Notes: a model not told the origin generated them from the letters alone. Shown: positions 9,009-18,374, counted from the stretch's first letter. The stretch is 64,000 bases of DNA from Pseudomonadota bacterium (GCA_023405815.1 JAEXXM010000039.1:41719-105718), one strand, 5' to 3'. Program-made: numbers and translations.

Positions 9009-9177
9009 TTGCAGGCGCCCTGATATTTCCGGCGCCATGCGGCGCGCTTTCCGCGTGGCGTCACTCCGCGGCAACGATTGCACCGTTTTTTTCGCCGTGC
9101 GGGTCTCGGCCATGGGCAATGGCACGCGAGTACGGCAATCTCCCCGCATTGTATCAGCCAACGTCGGGGAGCTCACA

Positions 9178-9477
9178 ATGATGAAGCCGATTTGGGCGGT
9201 CGCAGTTGCCGCCACACTCGCACTCGCAGGCTATGCCGGCGATGCGGAAGCCAAGTGCTTCAAGAAGACGGCGTCCGGCACCTCGACCAGCGTCGACGGC
9301 GCCAAGTTCCAGGTCAAAGAGGCGATCCTGCAGTCGTTCGACTGGGGCGTCTGGGCGGCGTTCATGGCCTCCGGCACCACCCCCGGCTACAAGGTCAGCA
9401 CCCCGGCCTACCGCTGCTCGCCGGGCGGTCTCGGCTACAACTGCGTCGGCACGTCTACCATCTGCAAGACGGGCTGA
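9178..9477 (+). CDS. small secreted Cys/Trp-pattern protein, copy 1
   Basis: With the ATG at 9178 (or 9181), preceded by GGGGAGCTCAC, the protein has about 99 residues: a signal peptide ending near DAEA and a mature chain of about 75 residues. The mature part contains AKFQVKEAILQS, a Trp pair (WGVW), and ends with Y-R-C...G-Y-N-C...I-C-K. The layout matches the products at 17814 (AKFQAWEIVAQ, W, Y-K-C, G-Y-T-C, V-C-K), 60381 and the N-terminal half of 10202. I do not recognise a characterised family. Three Cys in the mature part leave one unpaired, or pair with the N-terminal Cys near residue 27. Confidence 0.7.
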   Translation: MMKPIWAVAVAATLALAGYAGDAEAKCFKKTASGTSTSVDGAKFQVKEAILQSFDWGVWAAFMASGTTPGYKVSTPAYRCSPGGLGYNCVGTSTICKTG

Positions 9478-9736
9478 CGCCGTCAGGCCATTGGTTCATG
9501 CCGGCACGAATTGTCCGGTTCTGTTAACCATTCGCTGGCGGCTCAGCGCGATAATGGAGTTCCGGATGGCTCGCGCAGGGCCAACCGGTCCCCTTGGCTC
9601 GCTTCGCGAGCGTGGTTAGCGGGTGACACGGTCGGGCAAAAAGCCGACCAGACGGCAGATTTGCGCGCCCGAACGACGTTTTCCGTTATCTTCCAACCCT
9701 ACATTCGGGGTGGCCCAAATTCACAAGGACTGGACA

Positions 9737-10066
9737 ATGAGCCTCATTCGCGTTTGCACCGGGATCGTCGCGGCGGCGGGAGTCCTGATGCTTGCCACCC
9801 TCAGCGGGGCTGGCGACTACGTCGCCCCGGGCGCCCAGGCGGGCGAAGCCGTTCAGAAGAAGAAGACCGCGCGTCGCGCCAAGAGCCGCGAGTATGCTGT
9901 CGAACAGGGCGCGAGCCCGGCCGAGATCGCGCGCTATTTCGCGCTCTATGGCGGCTATATCGACCCCTACATCAACAAGCAGTCGCCGGGCGGTCCTTTT
10001 GACAGCGGCTTCTTCTTCGATTCGGGTATCGGTGCTAACGGCGGCGATTCACCGTACATGAACTGA
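9737..10066 (+). CDS. small exported protein of unknown function
   Basis: The ATG at 9737, after CAAGGACTGGACA, gives 109 residues with a signal peptide (about residues 1-24) and a mature chain that begins basic (KKKTARRAKSREYA), continues with SPAEIARYFALYGGYIDPYI and ends Gly/Asp/Ser-rich (SGFFFDSGIGANGGDSPYMN). There is no Cys. I do not recognise the family. A CtrA half-site-like TTAACCAT lies about 206 nt upstream at 9524-9531. Confidence 0.6.
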   Translation: MSLIRVCTGIVAAAGVLMLATLSGAGDYVAPGAQAGEAVQKKKTARRAKSREYAVEQGASPAEIARYFALYGGYIDPYINKQSPGGPFDSGFFFDSGIGANGGDSPYMN

Positions 10067-10201
10067 GGCATTGTCGCCGCCTCTGTTGCGCTATTTTTGT
10101 CCTGCACATGTTTGCGGGCTCAAAGTCTAGGCAAGGGGCGCGGTGCCCCGCTATAAGGCTTTGGAAACGGACATATGTCCGCGCCGACGGGGGACACTGC
10201 A

Positions 10202-11143
10202 ATGCGCGCTCTGCCATCAACTGCCTTTGCGTCAGTGCTGATTGGCGCGATCGCCGCGCTATCGGCGCCTGCGGATGCGGCCTGCAAGAAGTTCGGCTTC
10301 ACGGTCAACGACTACGGCAAGGACGGTCCGACCAACGACGCCAAGAACCTGCTCGACAAGCACATTGCCGAGTGGGCGGCGCAGAACAGCGTCGGCGAAT
10401 ATTCGACCGGCAAGAAGAGCGTGAGCTGCGAGCTCTTCCTCGACGTCATCCTCTTCGACGAGCATACCTGCACCGCCTCGGCTACCGTGTGCTGGGGCCC
10501 CGACGCCAAGAAGCTCGGCAACTCGCAATCTGCAGCATCGCCGACGGCGCCCGCGGATGATGCCGGTGGCGATGCTCCGCCGGCACCGGTGCGGAAGGCG
10601 CATGCGCTCGGCGTGGCGCCCGCGCAAGCTGCCGCCTCGACCCCGGCTGCAACCGCAGCGACCGAAGCTGCAGCGGCTCCCGCGGCAGAGGCTCCGGCGC
10701 CCAGCACGGCGCAGATGGATGCAGCGCCGACCCAGCCCATCGAGCAGATCGCCGCGCCTGATGAGGTGCCACCGGTTGCCGCGGCCGTCCACGCCACTAC
10801 GACTCCGCCGGCCGCTACCGCTACTCCTGCGAACGCCGGCGCAACGACTGGCGGTGTTGTCGAAACAGGTGCGCTGCAGGCGGGTCAGGCACTGCAGCAG
10901 GCGGCCACTCAGCCGGCAGCAAAGGCTCCGGCCGTTCCCGAGAAGGATCGCGCAGCAGCGGCTGCTGCTGCTGCATCCGCTGCCGCCGCCGCCGAGCGCG
11001 CCGCGCAAGCCGCGGAGACGGCCGCCAATGCCGCCAAGGAAGCCGCCGCCGCAGCCGTTGCCGCGAGCGCGGCCAGCAAAGGCGGGGCCACGGTTCCCCC
11101 GCTCGATCACGCGTCGGGCGCCAAGCCCGTGCACAGCGAATAG
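10202..11143 (+). CDS. secreted Cys-pattern protein with long Ala/Pro-rich tail
   Basis: The ATG at 10202 follows GGGGGACACTGCA and gives 313 residues. A signal peptide ends at APADA. The first 95 mature residues resemble the small secreted family: an N-terminal Cys, a helix with IAEWAAQNSVGEY, GKKSVSC, then HTCTASATVCWG. The remaining 200 residues are low-complexity Ala/Pro/Thr with a long Ala-Glu helical stretch near residues 240-295, a likely envelope spacer or peptidoglycan-spanning segment. No anchor or enzyme motif is visible. A terminator follows closely. Confidence 0.65.
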   Translation: MRALPSTAFASVLIGAIAALSAPADAACKKFGFTVNDYGKDGPTNDAKNLLDKHIAEWAAQNSVGEYSTGKKSVSCELFLDVILFDEHTCTASATVCWGPDAKKLGNSQSAASPTAPADDAGGDAPPAPVRKAHALGVAPAQAAASTPAATAATEAAAAPAAEAPAPSTAQMDAAPTQPIEQIAAPDEVPPVAAAVHATTTPPAATATPANAGATTGGVVETGALQAGQALQQAATQPAAKAPAVPEKDRAAAAAAAASAAAAAERAAQAAETAANAAKEAAAAAVAASAASKGGATVPPLDHASGAKPVHSE

Positions 11144-11170
11144 CGGTTTCACGAAGCTGAAAGATCGAAG

Positions 11171-11200
11171 CGCCCGCGTCAGCCGCGGGCGTTTTCGTTT
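11171..11200 (+). terminator. Rho-independent terminator between convergent genes
   Basis: CGCCCGCG-TCAGC-CGCGGGCG is followed by TTTTCGTTT on the + strand. The hairpin overlaps the stop codon of fetB on the opposite strand. Confidence 0.8.
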
Positions 11201-11994
11201 GGCCCGAGCTCGCGCGGCGGCCGCAGTCGGTGACGATCGTCAGTGAGCAGCGCGACGCCGCCGGCCGCAGCCAGCAGCGAGCCGAGCGCGGTGGCGCCGG
11301 CGATCAGGAACATGATCATCACCTGATACTTCGCCGCCCCGATGGGGTCGGCGCCGGCAATGATCTGGCCTGTCATCATGCCGGGGAGGGCGACGATCCC
11401 GGTGGTCGCCATGGCGTTGAGCATCGGCATCAGACCTGTGCGCAGCGCACTGCGCAGGGGGCCGGACAGCGCCTCGAGGCGCGGGGCTCCGAGCGACAGG
11501 CGCGCTTCGATAGCGGTGCGCTCGCGATGCACGGCCTCGCTCAGGCTTTCGAGGACCAGAGCGACGGCGGTCATCGTGTTACCGAGCACCATGCCGAGGA
11601 TCGGCAGCACGTAGCGCGGCGCGTACCATGGCTCCGGTGCGATGACGATGCCGACGCCGAACATGGTCACGAGCGTGCCGACGAACAGAAGCGTCGCGGA
11701 ACTGAGGCCCATCAGCGGCCACGCCGGGATGCGGCGGTTGAGACGCGAGACGATCTCGACGCCGGCGGCGAAGACCATGACCATCGCGAAGAGCAGCGTC
11801 CAGAACGGCGAGGACTGCGCGAATATGAACTTCAGGACGATGCCGATGAGGGCGAGCTGCACGACCATGCGTGCGGCCGAGACGGCGAGGTTCTTCTCGA
11901 GCCCGAGGCGAAAGGCCCAAGAGATGGCGCCATTGGCGATGAGCAGCATCGCGGAGAGCACGAGGTCCCAGTAGGTCAGCGGTACATAGGTCAT
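11179..11994 (-). CDS. fetB: FetB-type ABC transporter permease (UPF0014)
   Basis: This inner-membrane permease of 271 residues has about seven hydrophobic segments and the family cores LGMVLGNTMTAVALVLE and LPGMMTGQIIAGADPIGA. E. coli FetAB exports iron and protects against oxidative stress; transfer of that role is by homology. The start codon overlaps the fetA stop (ATGA arrangement), so the two are translationally coupled. The C-terminus ends in a basic tail (RHRLRPPRELGPNENARG) after the last helix. Confidence 0.87.
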   Translation of the reverse strand: MTYVPLTYWDLVLSAMLLIANGAISWAFRLGLEKNLAVSAARMVVQLALIGIVLKFIFAQSSPFWTLLFAMVMVFAAGVEIVSRLNRRIPAWPLMGLSSATLLFVGTLVTMFGVGIVIAPEPWYAPRYVLPILGMVLGNTMTAVALVLESLSEAVHRERTAIEARLSLGAPRLEALSGPLRSALRTGLMPMLNAMATTGIVALPGMMTGQIIAGADPIGAAKYQVMIMFLIAGATALGSLLAAAGGVALLTDDRHRLRPPRELGPNENARG

Positions 11995-12611
11995 GATGCG
12001 GCCGGGCTTTGCGAGGGCAAGGTGGGCATCTCCCTGGAGAGCACGAGGCGCGCATGCGCGAGGCGGCCGACCTGCGCGGCATCATGGCTGACGAGGACGA
12101 CCGAGCGGCCGGACAGCAACTGAAAGCGGATCAGCTCCTCGACCAGCGCCCTGCTTTGCGGGTCGAGCGCGCCGGTCGGCTCGTCGAGGAGAAGCACCGC
12201 CGGCTCGTCGAGAAGCGCGCGCACCAGCGCCAGGCGCTGGCGCTCGCCGGTCGAAAGCTTCGTTATGGGGCGATCGAGCAGCGCCGGATCGAGGTCCAAC
12301 TGGCGCATTAGGCGATCGAGCCTGGAAGCGGGTGTGCCGGCCGGCATGCAGCCACGCGGCGTATCGGACCACCATGCCGGCTCGGCAGCGCAGTAGCGCA
12401 CGCGCCGGCGCCATTCGTAGGCGGGGAGCTCGCAGCGCTCCTGACCATCGACGACGACGCGGCCCTCAGCGGCATCGAGATCGGCAAGCGCGCGCAGCAG
12501 CAGCGTCTTGCCGGCGCCCGAAGGGCCCTCGACGGCGAGACATTCGCCGCCGGCGACCTCGAACGTCAGCGGCTTGAGGCCACCAACCTGCAATCGTTCG
12601 ACGCGCAGCAC
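11991..12611 (-). CDS. fetA: FetA-type ABC transporter ATP-binding protein
   Basis: The 206-residue ATPase carries Walker A GPSGAGKT at 29-36, the ABC signature LSTGERQR near 119, Walker B VLLLDEP near 139 and the H-loop in LVSHDA. The short size and pairing with an UPF0014 permease identify the FetAB exporter. It lies directly upstream of fetB with a 4-nt overlap. Confidence 0.88.
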   Translation of the reverse strand: MLRVERLQVGGLKPLTFEVAGGECLAVEGPSGAGKTLLLRALADLDAAEGRVVVDGQERCELPAYEWRRRVRYCAAEPAWWSDTPRGCMPAGTPASRLDRLMRQLDLDPALLDRPITKLSTGERQRLALVRALLDEPAVLLLDEPTGALDPQSRALVEELIRFQLLSGRSVVLVSHDAAQVGRLAHARLVLSREMPTLPSQSPAAS

Positions 12612-12691
12612 GGAATGTTCCTCAGGCCGGGGCGGCGAGGAGGGAGGCTTAGCAGGTCAAAGGTATGTTTCGCCAGCGTCCGTGGATCGGC

Positions 12692-13327
12692 TCAGGCCGG
12701 TTTGGCGGACAGGAGGATGTCAGCGCCATCCTGCAGAACGGCGAGACGCATTCCGGCGGTGGTCGCCAGACGGCAGGTGTAATAGGCCTGGATGGTCATG
12801 GCATCGAGCGGGGGAGCGTGCTCGCCGGAGATGAACTCGGCAAGATGCAGCGGCGCGCGCGCGTTGGTGCCCTTGCAGCGCACCAGGAAACTCGGCGTCT
12901 CCATGGTGCCCGCCATCTGCACGTCGATGTCGCCGCCGCGCGGTAGGGCCGTAACGGCGCTGGCGACGAGATTGAGGAGCAGCTTGGCCTTGTCCTTGGG
13001 CATGTGCCCGGGGGGGCACTTCCAGATGAGATTGTGCTTACCCTTGCCGATGAAGCCGCGCGAAATCTGCTCGGCGGTGCCCATGTCGATCATGGCGCCT
13101 GCCGAGCCGGCAGCTCCGAAGGCGAAGCGGCAGAATTGCAGGCGTGCGGACGCCTGCTCCGTCACGTTGCGTATGACATCGAGGGCGTAGTTCTTGGCTT
13201 CCTGGTCGTCGTCCTCGTCGAGGATCTCGAGCCCATTGTAGATGGCGCCCACGGGCCCAATGACGTCGTGACAAATCTTGCTCGAGATAAGTGCCGCGAG
13301 TTCAAGGTCCGTCGGATTGGCGCCCAT
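12692..13327 (-). CDS. chpT: histidine phosphotransferase ChpT
   Basis: ChpT passes phosphate from the hybrid kinase CckA to CtrA and CpdR in the alphaproteobacterial cell-cycle pathway. The ATG at 13327, after GGGGGG, gives 211 residues. ISSKICHDVIGPVGAI near the start contains the phosphorylatable His20 in the first helix of the four-helix dimerisation domain; the C-terminal half is the degenerate HATPase-like fold (KAKLLLNLVASAVTALPRGG) that no longer binds ATP. An upstream in-frame start at 13372 would add 15 residues but has a poorer ribosome site. Confidence 0.88.
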   Translation of the reverse strand: MGANPTDLELAALISSKICHDVIGPVGAIYNGLEILDEDDDQEAKNYALDVIRNVTEQASARLQFCRFAFGAAGSAGAMIDMGTAEQISRGFIGKGKHNLIWKCPPGHMPKDKAKLLLNLVASAVTALPRGGDIDVQMAGTMETPSFLVRCKGTNARAPLHLAEFISGEHAPPLDAMTIQAYYTCRLATTAGMRLAVLQDGADILLSAKPA

Positions 13328-13573
13328 CGATGCCCCCCTAATGATGCCGCAGATAGAATGCCGGTGCTTCATTCAGCCGGCACGCGGGACGCTCTTTACG
13401 CGCGCCAACAGGTCCGCTTGCGAAGTGCTCACGCCATCTGATACACGCGCCGCAACTTCCGTGCAAAGGTCGGTCCTGCAACTTGCCTCATACGCCGCTG
13501 AACCACGCGCGGCGAACCGGCTCGCAGCCGGTCGGCGTTGGACCCCGGTGGCGAATCAGGGCGCGAACGGCAA

Positions 13574-14398
13574 ATGAAGCTAGAGGAATATGGGGCACTG
13601 GTCGAGGCGTTGCTGCCGGCAGTGCTGGCAGCGGGACGCGTCGAGATGCGCCACTTTGCGGCCGGCGTCGAGGTGTCGACGAAGGCCGACACGACGCCGG
13701 TCACCGTGGCCGATCATGAAGCCGAAGAGATTCTCACCGAGGCACTGCATCGCACGGCGCCGGGCGTTCCCGTCATCGCCGAGGAGGCTGTCGCGGCGGG
13801 GCGCGTGCCGGCCGTGAAGGATACTTTCTTCCTCGTCGATCCGCTGGACGGGACGCGGGCCTTCATCAAGGGGAGCGCGGAGTTCACGATCAATATCGGC
13901 CTCGTCATCCGGCAAGAGCCGGTGTTCGGCATCATCTACGCTCCGGCGCTCGGACAGTTCTTCGCGACCATCGCGCCGGATCGATCGATTGAAGCGGCGA
14001 TCTCGCCCGACGACGAAGCGCCAGGCCTTGCGCGCATCGAGCTGAAGCGCTTGGCGACGCGCGCGCCGGATCCCAAGGCGCTCGTCGCATTCGCCAGCCG
14101 CTCGCACGCAACGCAGAGTACCGACGAGTTCCTGAAGCACCTACCGATTACGGAGAAGCGCAAGGCGAGCTCGTCGCTGAAGTTCTGCCTCATTGCGCGC
14201 GGGGAAGCCGATCTCTATGCCCGGCTGGGGCAGACGAGCGAATGGGATACAGCGGCGGGGCAGGCCATTCTCACGGCGGCCGGCGGATGTGTCACGACGC
14301 TCGACGGCGCTCCGCTTGCCTATGGCAAGCGCGAAGGGGGCTACGCCAATCCGCACTTCATCGCCTGGGGGCGGGAGCCAATATTGCGCGCATCGTAG
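13574..14398 (+). CDS. cysQ: 3'(2'),5'-bisphosphate nucleotidase CysQ
   Basis: CysQ removes the 3' phosphate from PAP formed during sulfate assimilation. The 274-residue protein has the inositol monophosphatase family sites: PVIAEE near 66-71, DPLDGTRAF at 89-97 with the metal Asp residues, and SEWDTAAGQAIL near 219 with the third metal Asp. DPLDGTRAF followed by KGSAEFTINIGLV favours CysQ over SuhB. The ATG at 13574 was chosen; an upstream in-frame ATG at 13538 would add 12 polar residues. Confidence 0.9.
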   Translation: MKLEEYGALVEALLPAVLAAGRVEMRHFAAGVEVSTKADTTPVTVADHEAEEILTEALHRTAPGVPVIAEEAVAAGRVPAVKDTFFLVDPLDGTRAFIKGSAEFTINIGLVIRQEPVFGIIYAPALGQFFATIAPDRSIEAAISPDDEAPGLARIELKRLATRAPDPKALVAFASRSHATQSTDEFLKHLPITEKRKASSSLKFCLIARGEADLYARLGQTSEWDTAAGQAILTAAGGCVTTLDGAPLAYGKREGGYANPHFIAWGREPILRAS

Positions 14399-14515
14399 GT
14401 GCCGCAATACGGCCACAAGCCATCGCCGATCGGCCACACTTTCGCACTACTCTCAATCGAAGGGTTTTTGAGGATCGCGGGCGCGGCGGACTGGCCGACG
14501 CGCCGTGCACAAACG

Positions 14516-15394
14516 ATGGATAATCCGATGGCGCTGCTTTGGCGCGGACGTCGCCTTCATCTCGCTTTCTCGTCACTGGCGGTTTTTGTCGCCTTCCTCG
14601 CTTCGGCGTCGCTGGCCACTGCTCAGGATAGCTCTGGCTCCGACTACGGCCCCTATTCAGGGGGACGCACGGGAACGGCTGAATCCGATCGTCCCCCCGC
14701 CAACGACGCCTACAGCCCGCCGCCGAGCGGCGGCTCTGCCTATCAGTCGCCCTATCGCCCGGGCGGGGCGTACCGAGAGGACGACAACTACAGCCGTTAT
14801 GACGGCGACCGCGCGGCCGCTGCTCCACCGCAGGAGCCGGCACCTGGTTATGGCGAGCCATATCATGCTCCGGGCGAGCCTTACGACGACCGGGGCGGGC
14901 CTCCTCCCGGGGGAGGGTACAGCCAGAACGAGATCATCGAGGCGGGGGGCCGGTTCTTCGGTTCGGTGAGCAAGGGCCTTGCGAGCGTGGTCGAGCACGC
15001 GTTCGCCAAGTCAGGGCGGCCGAACGGCTATATCCTGGGGACGGACGCGGGTGGCGCCTTCGTGGCCGGCCTGCGCTACGGCGAGGGGACCCTCTACACC
15101 AAGGATGCGGGCACCCATAAGGTTTACTGGCAAGGTCCGTCGGTGGGGTACGACTTCGGCGGCGAGGGCTCGAAGACCATGGTCCTCGTTTACAATCTGC
15201 AGGACCCGGCGCAGATTTATGAGCGCTATGCGGGTGTCCAGGGGTCGGCCTACATTGTCGGCGGCGTCGGCATCCAATATCAGACCCACGGCAATGTCAC
15301 TCTGGCGCCGATCCGTTCGGGAATTGGTTTACGGCTAGGTGCGAACATCGGATATTTGAAGTATACCCGCTCGCCTACGTGGAACCCATTTTGA
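14516..15394 (+). CDS. eipA: EipA-like periplasmic envelope protein (DUF1134)
   Basis: The 292-residue product has a signal peptide (about residues 1-37, ending SLATAQ), a disordered Pro/Gly/Tyr-rich segment of about 100 residues with repeated PY motifs, and a C-terminal DUF1134 domain of about 150 residues starting NEIIEAGGRFFGSVSKGLA. In Brucella the DUF1134 protein EipA is periplasmic and needed for envelope stress resistance and virulence. The long PY-rich linker before the domain is the notable feature here. The ATG at 14516 is chosen because it opens the signal peptide; 14528 is also possible. Confidence 0.87.
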   Translation: MDNPMALLWRGRRLHLAFSSLAVFVAFLASASLATAQDSSGSDYGPYSGGRTGTAESDRPPANDAYSPPPSGGSAYQSPYRPGGAYREDDNYSRYDGDRAAAAPPQEPAPGYGEPYHAPGEPYDDRGGPPPGGGYSQNEIIEAGGRFFGSVSKGLASVVEHAFAKSGRPNGYILGTDAGGAFVAGLRYGEGTLYTKDAGTHKVYWQGPSVGYDFGGEGSKTMVLVYNLQDPAQIYERYAGVQGSAYIVGGVGIQYQTHGNVTLAPIRSGIGLRLGANIGYLKYTRSPTWNPF

Positions 15395-15555
15395 GTCGCC
15401 GCGCGGCTTCAAGAGGTATGCTCCGGGTGGAGACGCGCTGGAATGGTAGCATTGCGCAGGCAACTCCCCAGTTCGACGATCGAGGCCCGAGGGTTGCGCT
15501 CGGTGGGTATGCTGCCGTGCGCCTTCTTTAGCCGGCTGCTGGCGAGGACGCGGGC

Positions 15556-17043
15556 GTGATCACGATCGAGATGGTCATGCTGGCGACGCTGGGCTTCCTC
15601 ACGGCCGCCCTGCTGGCGCTGTTCATCGCCCCGCTCTACCGGCGGCGCATCGCGCGGCTCACGACCGACGCGCTGAAGCGCTCGATGCCGCTCACCGACG
15701 CTGAGATCCGCGCCGACAAAGATCGCCTCAGAGCCGAGTTCGCCATTCGCATCCACAAGCTGGAGACGAGGGTCGAGGAAGCCGCCGAGGCATCGGCGCG
15801 GCAGATGGTCGAGCTCAACCGTCGCGACGCGACGATCAGCGAGCTCGAAGGCGAGGTGGCGAAGCAGCACACGGCGCTCGAAGAGCACGAGAATGCGCGT
15901 CGGGTGCTCGAGCAGACGATTATGGACCGGCTGCCGAAGGTCGAGCACCGGCTGGCGGAGGCGCGCAAGCTGCTATTCCAGCGTGATCGCGAGATCGTGG
16001 CGCTGACGCAGTCGAGCGAGAAGCAGTCGCGCGCGCTCGAGGAAGCGACGCAGATCAACGCGCAGCAAACCGACGAGGTGCATCGTCTCAAGGCGGCGCT
16101 GAACACGAGGGCGGCCCGCAATCGCGACGGCCTAGGCGATCCCCGGTACGACGGCGAGGTCGCGCTGCGCACCGAGATCGAAACCCTGCGCGCCAAGACG
16201 CGCGAGCAGACGGCGCTCATCGCGCGGCTGCAGTCGCTGGTTGCCCGCGCCGGGCCGGCGGCGGAAGCGGGCGAGGGTGCGACGACCAAGGGCTCCGGCG
16301 AGGCGATGCGTCCGGCCAAGGTGCGCGCCGGCCAGGCAGCTGCGACGGAGCAGGCGACGCCGCCGCCGCTGAAGCCCGTCGACAAGGGTTCCGAGGCGGC
16401 TGATCCGCAGGCGCAGAACGAGATCCGCAGGCTCAAGTCGGTCAACCAGGATCAGGCCGCGGAGCTGTCGCGTCTGAAGGCGGCGCTTACGACATACGAA
16501 GCTGCCGACAGCGACGACCGGGGCGTCAAGGAAAGCAAGATTGCCCTCAAGGCGCGCCTGTCTGCGCTGCAGGCGCTTACCGACGAGCAGTCGGGGACCA
16601 TTCAGGCGCTGCGCGCGGAGCTCGCCGCCGGCAACGAGAAGCTGGCGCGGCAGGCGGCGTACTTCATGGAGGAGATGCGGCGCCTCGGATCGGTGCCGGC
16701 TCCTGGTCCCTCGCGCCGCGGACCTGACGGCGCCGATGGCGCAAAGCGTCCGCTCGCCGAGCGCATCAACGATCCGCGCGTTGCGCGCTTCCCGCGTCCT
16801 GGAGCCGAGGTGCCGGCACAGACAGCGCCAGCCGACGAAGCCAAGAGCGCCGAGGCAGAGCCGCGGCGCGGCGGCGGGTTCCTCAAGGCGCTCGACGCGG
16901 CATCGCTGCCGGTCGAGACGCGGGTCGAGCATGCACCGCCGCCCGAGACCGCCAACGGCGAAGCGGCACCGGCCGAGGTCAAGCGCACGCGCAAGGCGCG
17001 GCTGCTCGACCGCATCACGGGGCTCGACAAGAACTCTGCTTAG
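15556..17043 (+). CDS. membrane-anchored coiled-coil protein of unknown function
   Basis: From a GTG start the 495-residue protein has one membrane helix at residues 6-26 followed by basic residues, which places the rest in the cytoplasm. Residues about 45-200 form a long coiled coil (LETRVEEAAEASARQMVELN and similar heptads). Further coiled segments at about 290-310 and 340-380 are separated by Ala/Pro-rich linkers, and the C-terminus ends KARLLDRITGLDKNSA. I do not recognise a named family. It converges on a bactofilin gene, and a role in envelope organisation is only a guess. Confidence 0.75.
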   Translation: MITIEMVMLATLGFLTAALLALFIAPLYRRRIARLTTDALKRSMPLTDAEIRADKDRLRAEFAIRIHKLETRVEEAAEASARQMVELNRRDATISELEGEVAKQHTALEEHENARRVLEQTIMDRLPKVEHRLAEARKLLFQRDREIVALTQSSEKQSRALEEATQINAQQTDEVHRLKAALNTRAARNRDGLGDPRYDGEVALRTEIETLRAKTREQTALIARLQSLVARAGPAAEAGEGATTKGSGEAMRPAKVRAGQAAATEQATPPPLKPVDKGSEAADPQAQNEIRRLKSVNQDQAAELSRLKAALTTYEAADSDDRGVKESKIALKARLSALQALTDEQSGTIQALRAELAAGNEKLARQAAYFMEEMRRLGSVPAPGPSRRGPDGADGAKRPLAERINDPRVARFPRPGAEVPAQTAPADEAKSAEAEPRRGGGFLKALDAASLPVETRVEHAPPPETANGEAAPAEVKRTRKARLLDRITGLDKNSA

Positions 17044-17050
17044 TTGAGTG

Positions 17051-17089
17051 GCGCCGGTGGCTCCGCTTCGCTGAGCCAGCTGCCGGCGC
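17051..17089. terminator. inverted repeat between convergent genes
   Basis: GCGCCGG at 17051 pairs with CCGGCGC ending at 17089, and an inner GGCTC/GAGCC stem extends the structure. No T-run is present on either side. It sits in the 62-nt gap between two convergent stop codons. Confidence 0.45.
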
Positions 17090-17105
17090 GAGGATTTGCG
17101 AGGCC

Positions 17106-17600
17106 TTAGCCCACCGCGTCGCGATGGGTTTCGACATCGAGCACCGGCTGCCAGTCTCCGGCATCCTTGGCGCTGCGCACGCGGCCATCGAACTGTGCGC
17201 CCTCGGCAATGATCAGGTTCTTCTGCACGATGTCGCCGCTGATACGCGCGGTGTTGTGCAGCGCGACCGTCTCGGCGCGAAGCTGGCCATTGATGGCGCC
17301 GTGGACCGTGAGATTGCGTGCGCTGACCGAGCCGGTGACCTTACCGGTCTCGCCGACGGTGACGTCGTCGCCATGGATGTCGCCGGTGACCTCGCCGGCG
17401 ATGACGAGAGCCGTCCTGCAGACGAGCGTGATCTTCTGACCGACGATGGCGAGATCGGGTCCGATAACCGATGCCTGCTTGGCCGGCGACATCATCGGAG
17501 ATCCCGCAGGAAGGAAATCGCGCGATGCGGGGGAGGGGGGCGGCGTAAGCGAAGGAGCACCGGGCACCTTCTGATCTGGATTAGAACCGCGACCGAACAC
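17106..17600 (-). CDS. bactofilin (polymer-forming cytoskeletal protein)
   Basis: Bactofilins polymerise without nucleotide into filaments that position cell-wall enzymes. The 164-residue protein has a disordered Pro/Ser-rich N-terminus of about 40 residues, then the beta-helix domain with short repeated strands, each about 17 residues (IAGEVTGDIHGDDVTVGETG, KVTGSVSARNLTVHG and following turns). The tail DAGDWQPVLDVETHRDAVG is short. It has no membrane helix. Confidence 0.9.
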   Translation of the reverse strand: MFGRGSNPDQKVPGAPSLTPPPSPASRDFLPAGSPMMSPAKQASVIGPDLAIVGQKITLVCRTALVIAGEVTGDIHGDDVTVGETGKVTGSVSARNLTVHGAINGQLRAETVALHNTARISGDIVQKNLIIAEGAQFDGRVRSAKDAGDWQPVLDVETHRDAVG

Positions 17601-17761
17601 AACACACCTCCCACACTTGTCCCTTTGATCCGCACCGAGCGGAGCATGATCGGGTGTGCGAATTATGTCGAGAGCCCCGATGGGGTGTTGTTTCCGTGCC
17701 TCGCCCGGTCCCGCATAGGAGAATAGCGTTAATCGCCTGGGCCTCGGGGGGTGCCGAAGGA

Positions 17762-17791
17762 AGCGGCCGCGGACAGTTGTCCACGGCCGCT
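17762..17791 (-). terminator. strong hairpin downstream of the 17814 gene
   Basis: AGCGGCCG and CGGCCGCT form the outer stem and GGACA/TGTCC-like bases the inner one. In the minus direction the hairpin is followed by TTCCTTCGG. It lies 22 nt past the stop of the small secreted gene. Confidence 0.6.
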
Positions 17792-17813
17792 CAATCGTAG
17801 AGGTGGAGCCGGA

Positions 17814-18104
17814 TCAGGACTTGCAGACGTCGATCCACGACAGGCAGGTGTAGCCGCTGCCGTCCTTCTTGCACTTGTAGCGCTCGTTACGGAAGGTGTC
17901 GGTCTGGATGGGCCAGTTGCCGGACAACTGGGCGACGATCTCCCAGGCCTGGAACTTCGCCATATCCTCGGTCCAAGCCCAGCCTTTGCCGCGCTTGGTC
18001 ACACATTTCCCAGCCTCGGCCGGGGCGATGAAACCAGTGGCGGGGGTCAGCAGCACGGCGCCGGCGACAAGGCCGAGCGCGAGCGCCGCGATCTTCGTCT
18101 TCAT
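17814..18104 (-). CDS. small secreted Cys/Trp-pattern protein, copy 3
   Basis: The ATG at 18104 follows TAGGAGTATCATC and gives 96 residues with a signal peptide ending at AEAGK. The mature part reads KCVTKRGKGWAWTEDMAKFQ, then AWEIVAQLSGNW, YKC-KK-DGSGYTC and ends IDVCKS. Four Cys could form two disulfides. Order and spacing of AKFQ, Trp and the last three Cys match the product at 9178. No known function. The divergent neighbour at 18375 starts the phosphoesterase/GMC operon. Confidence 0.75.
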   Translation of the reverse strand: MKTKIAALALGLVAGAVLLTPATGFIAPAEAGKCVTKRGKGWAWTEDMAKFQAWEIVAQLSGNWPIQTDTFRNERYKCKKDGSGYTCLSWIDVCKS

Positions 18105-18374
18105 GATGATACTCCTACGCAAACACGCACCGCAGCTCCTGGCGTAAGGGTGTCCGCGGCGTCCGGCAATGCCGCGGGCGCAACACTCATGCTGCATTCA
18201 TCCGACATATGATCTTTATGCCGGCGGCGAACCTGCGCTCGGACTGCCACACCCGGTAACCTGGACGGGCACCCGTTCTGGACTCCTCCCAGGGGCCAAC
18301 CTAGAGTCCTTCCAATTCAAGGGCGGGCCGGGGGGCGCGCTCGACAAGAAAGTTTTGCGTTCGGGGGAACTGTA

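Noticed and set aside
9524..9531. TTAACCAT as a CtrA half-site
   Set aside because: Eight bases are too few for a call by themselves and the site lies 206 nt from the nearest start.
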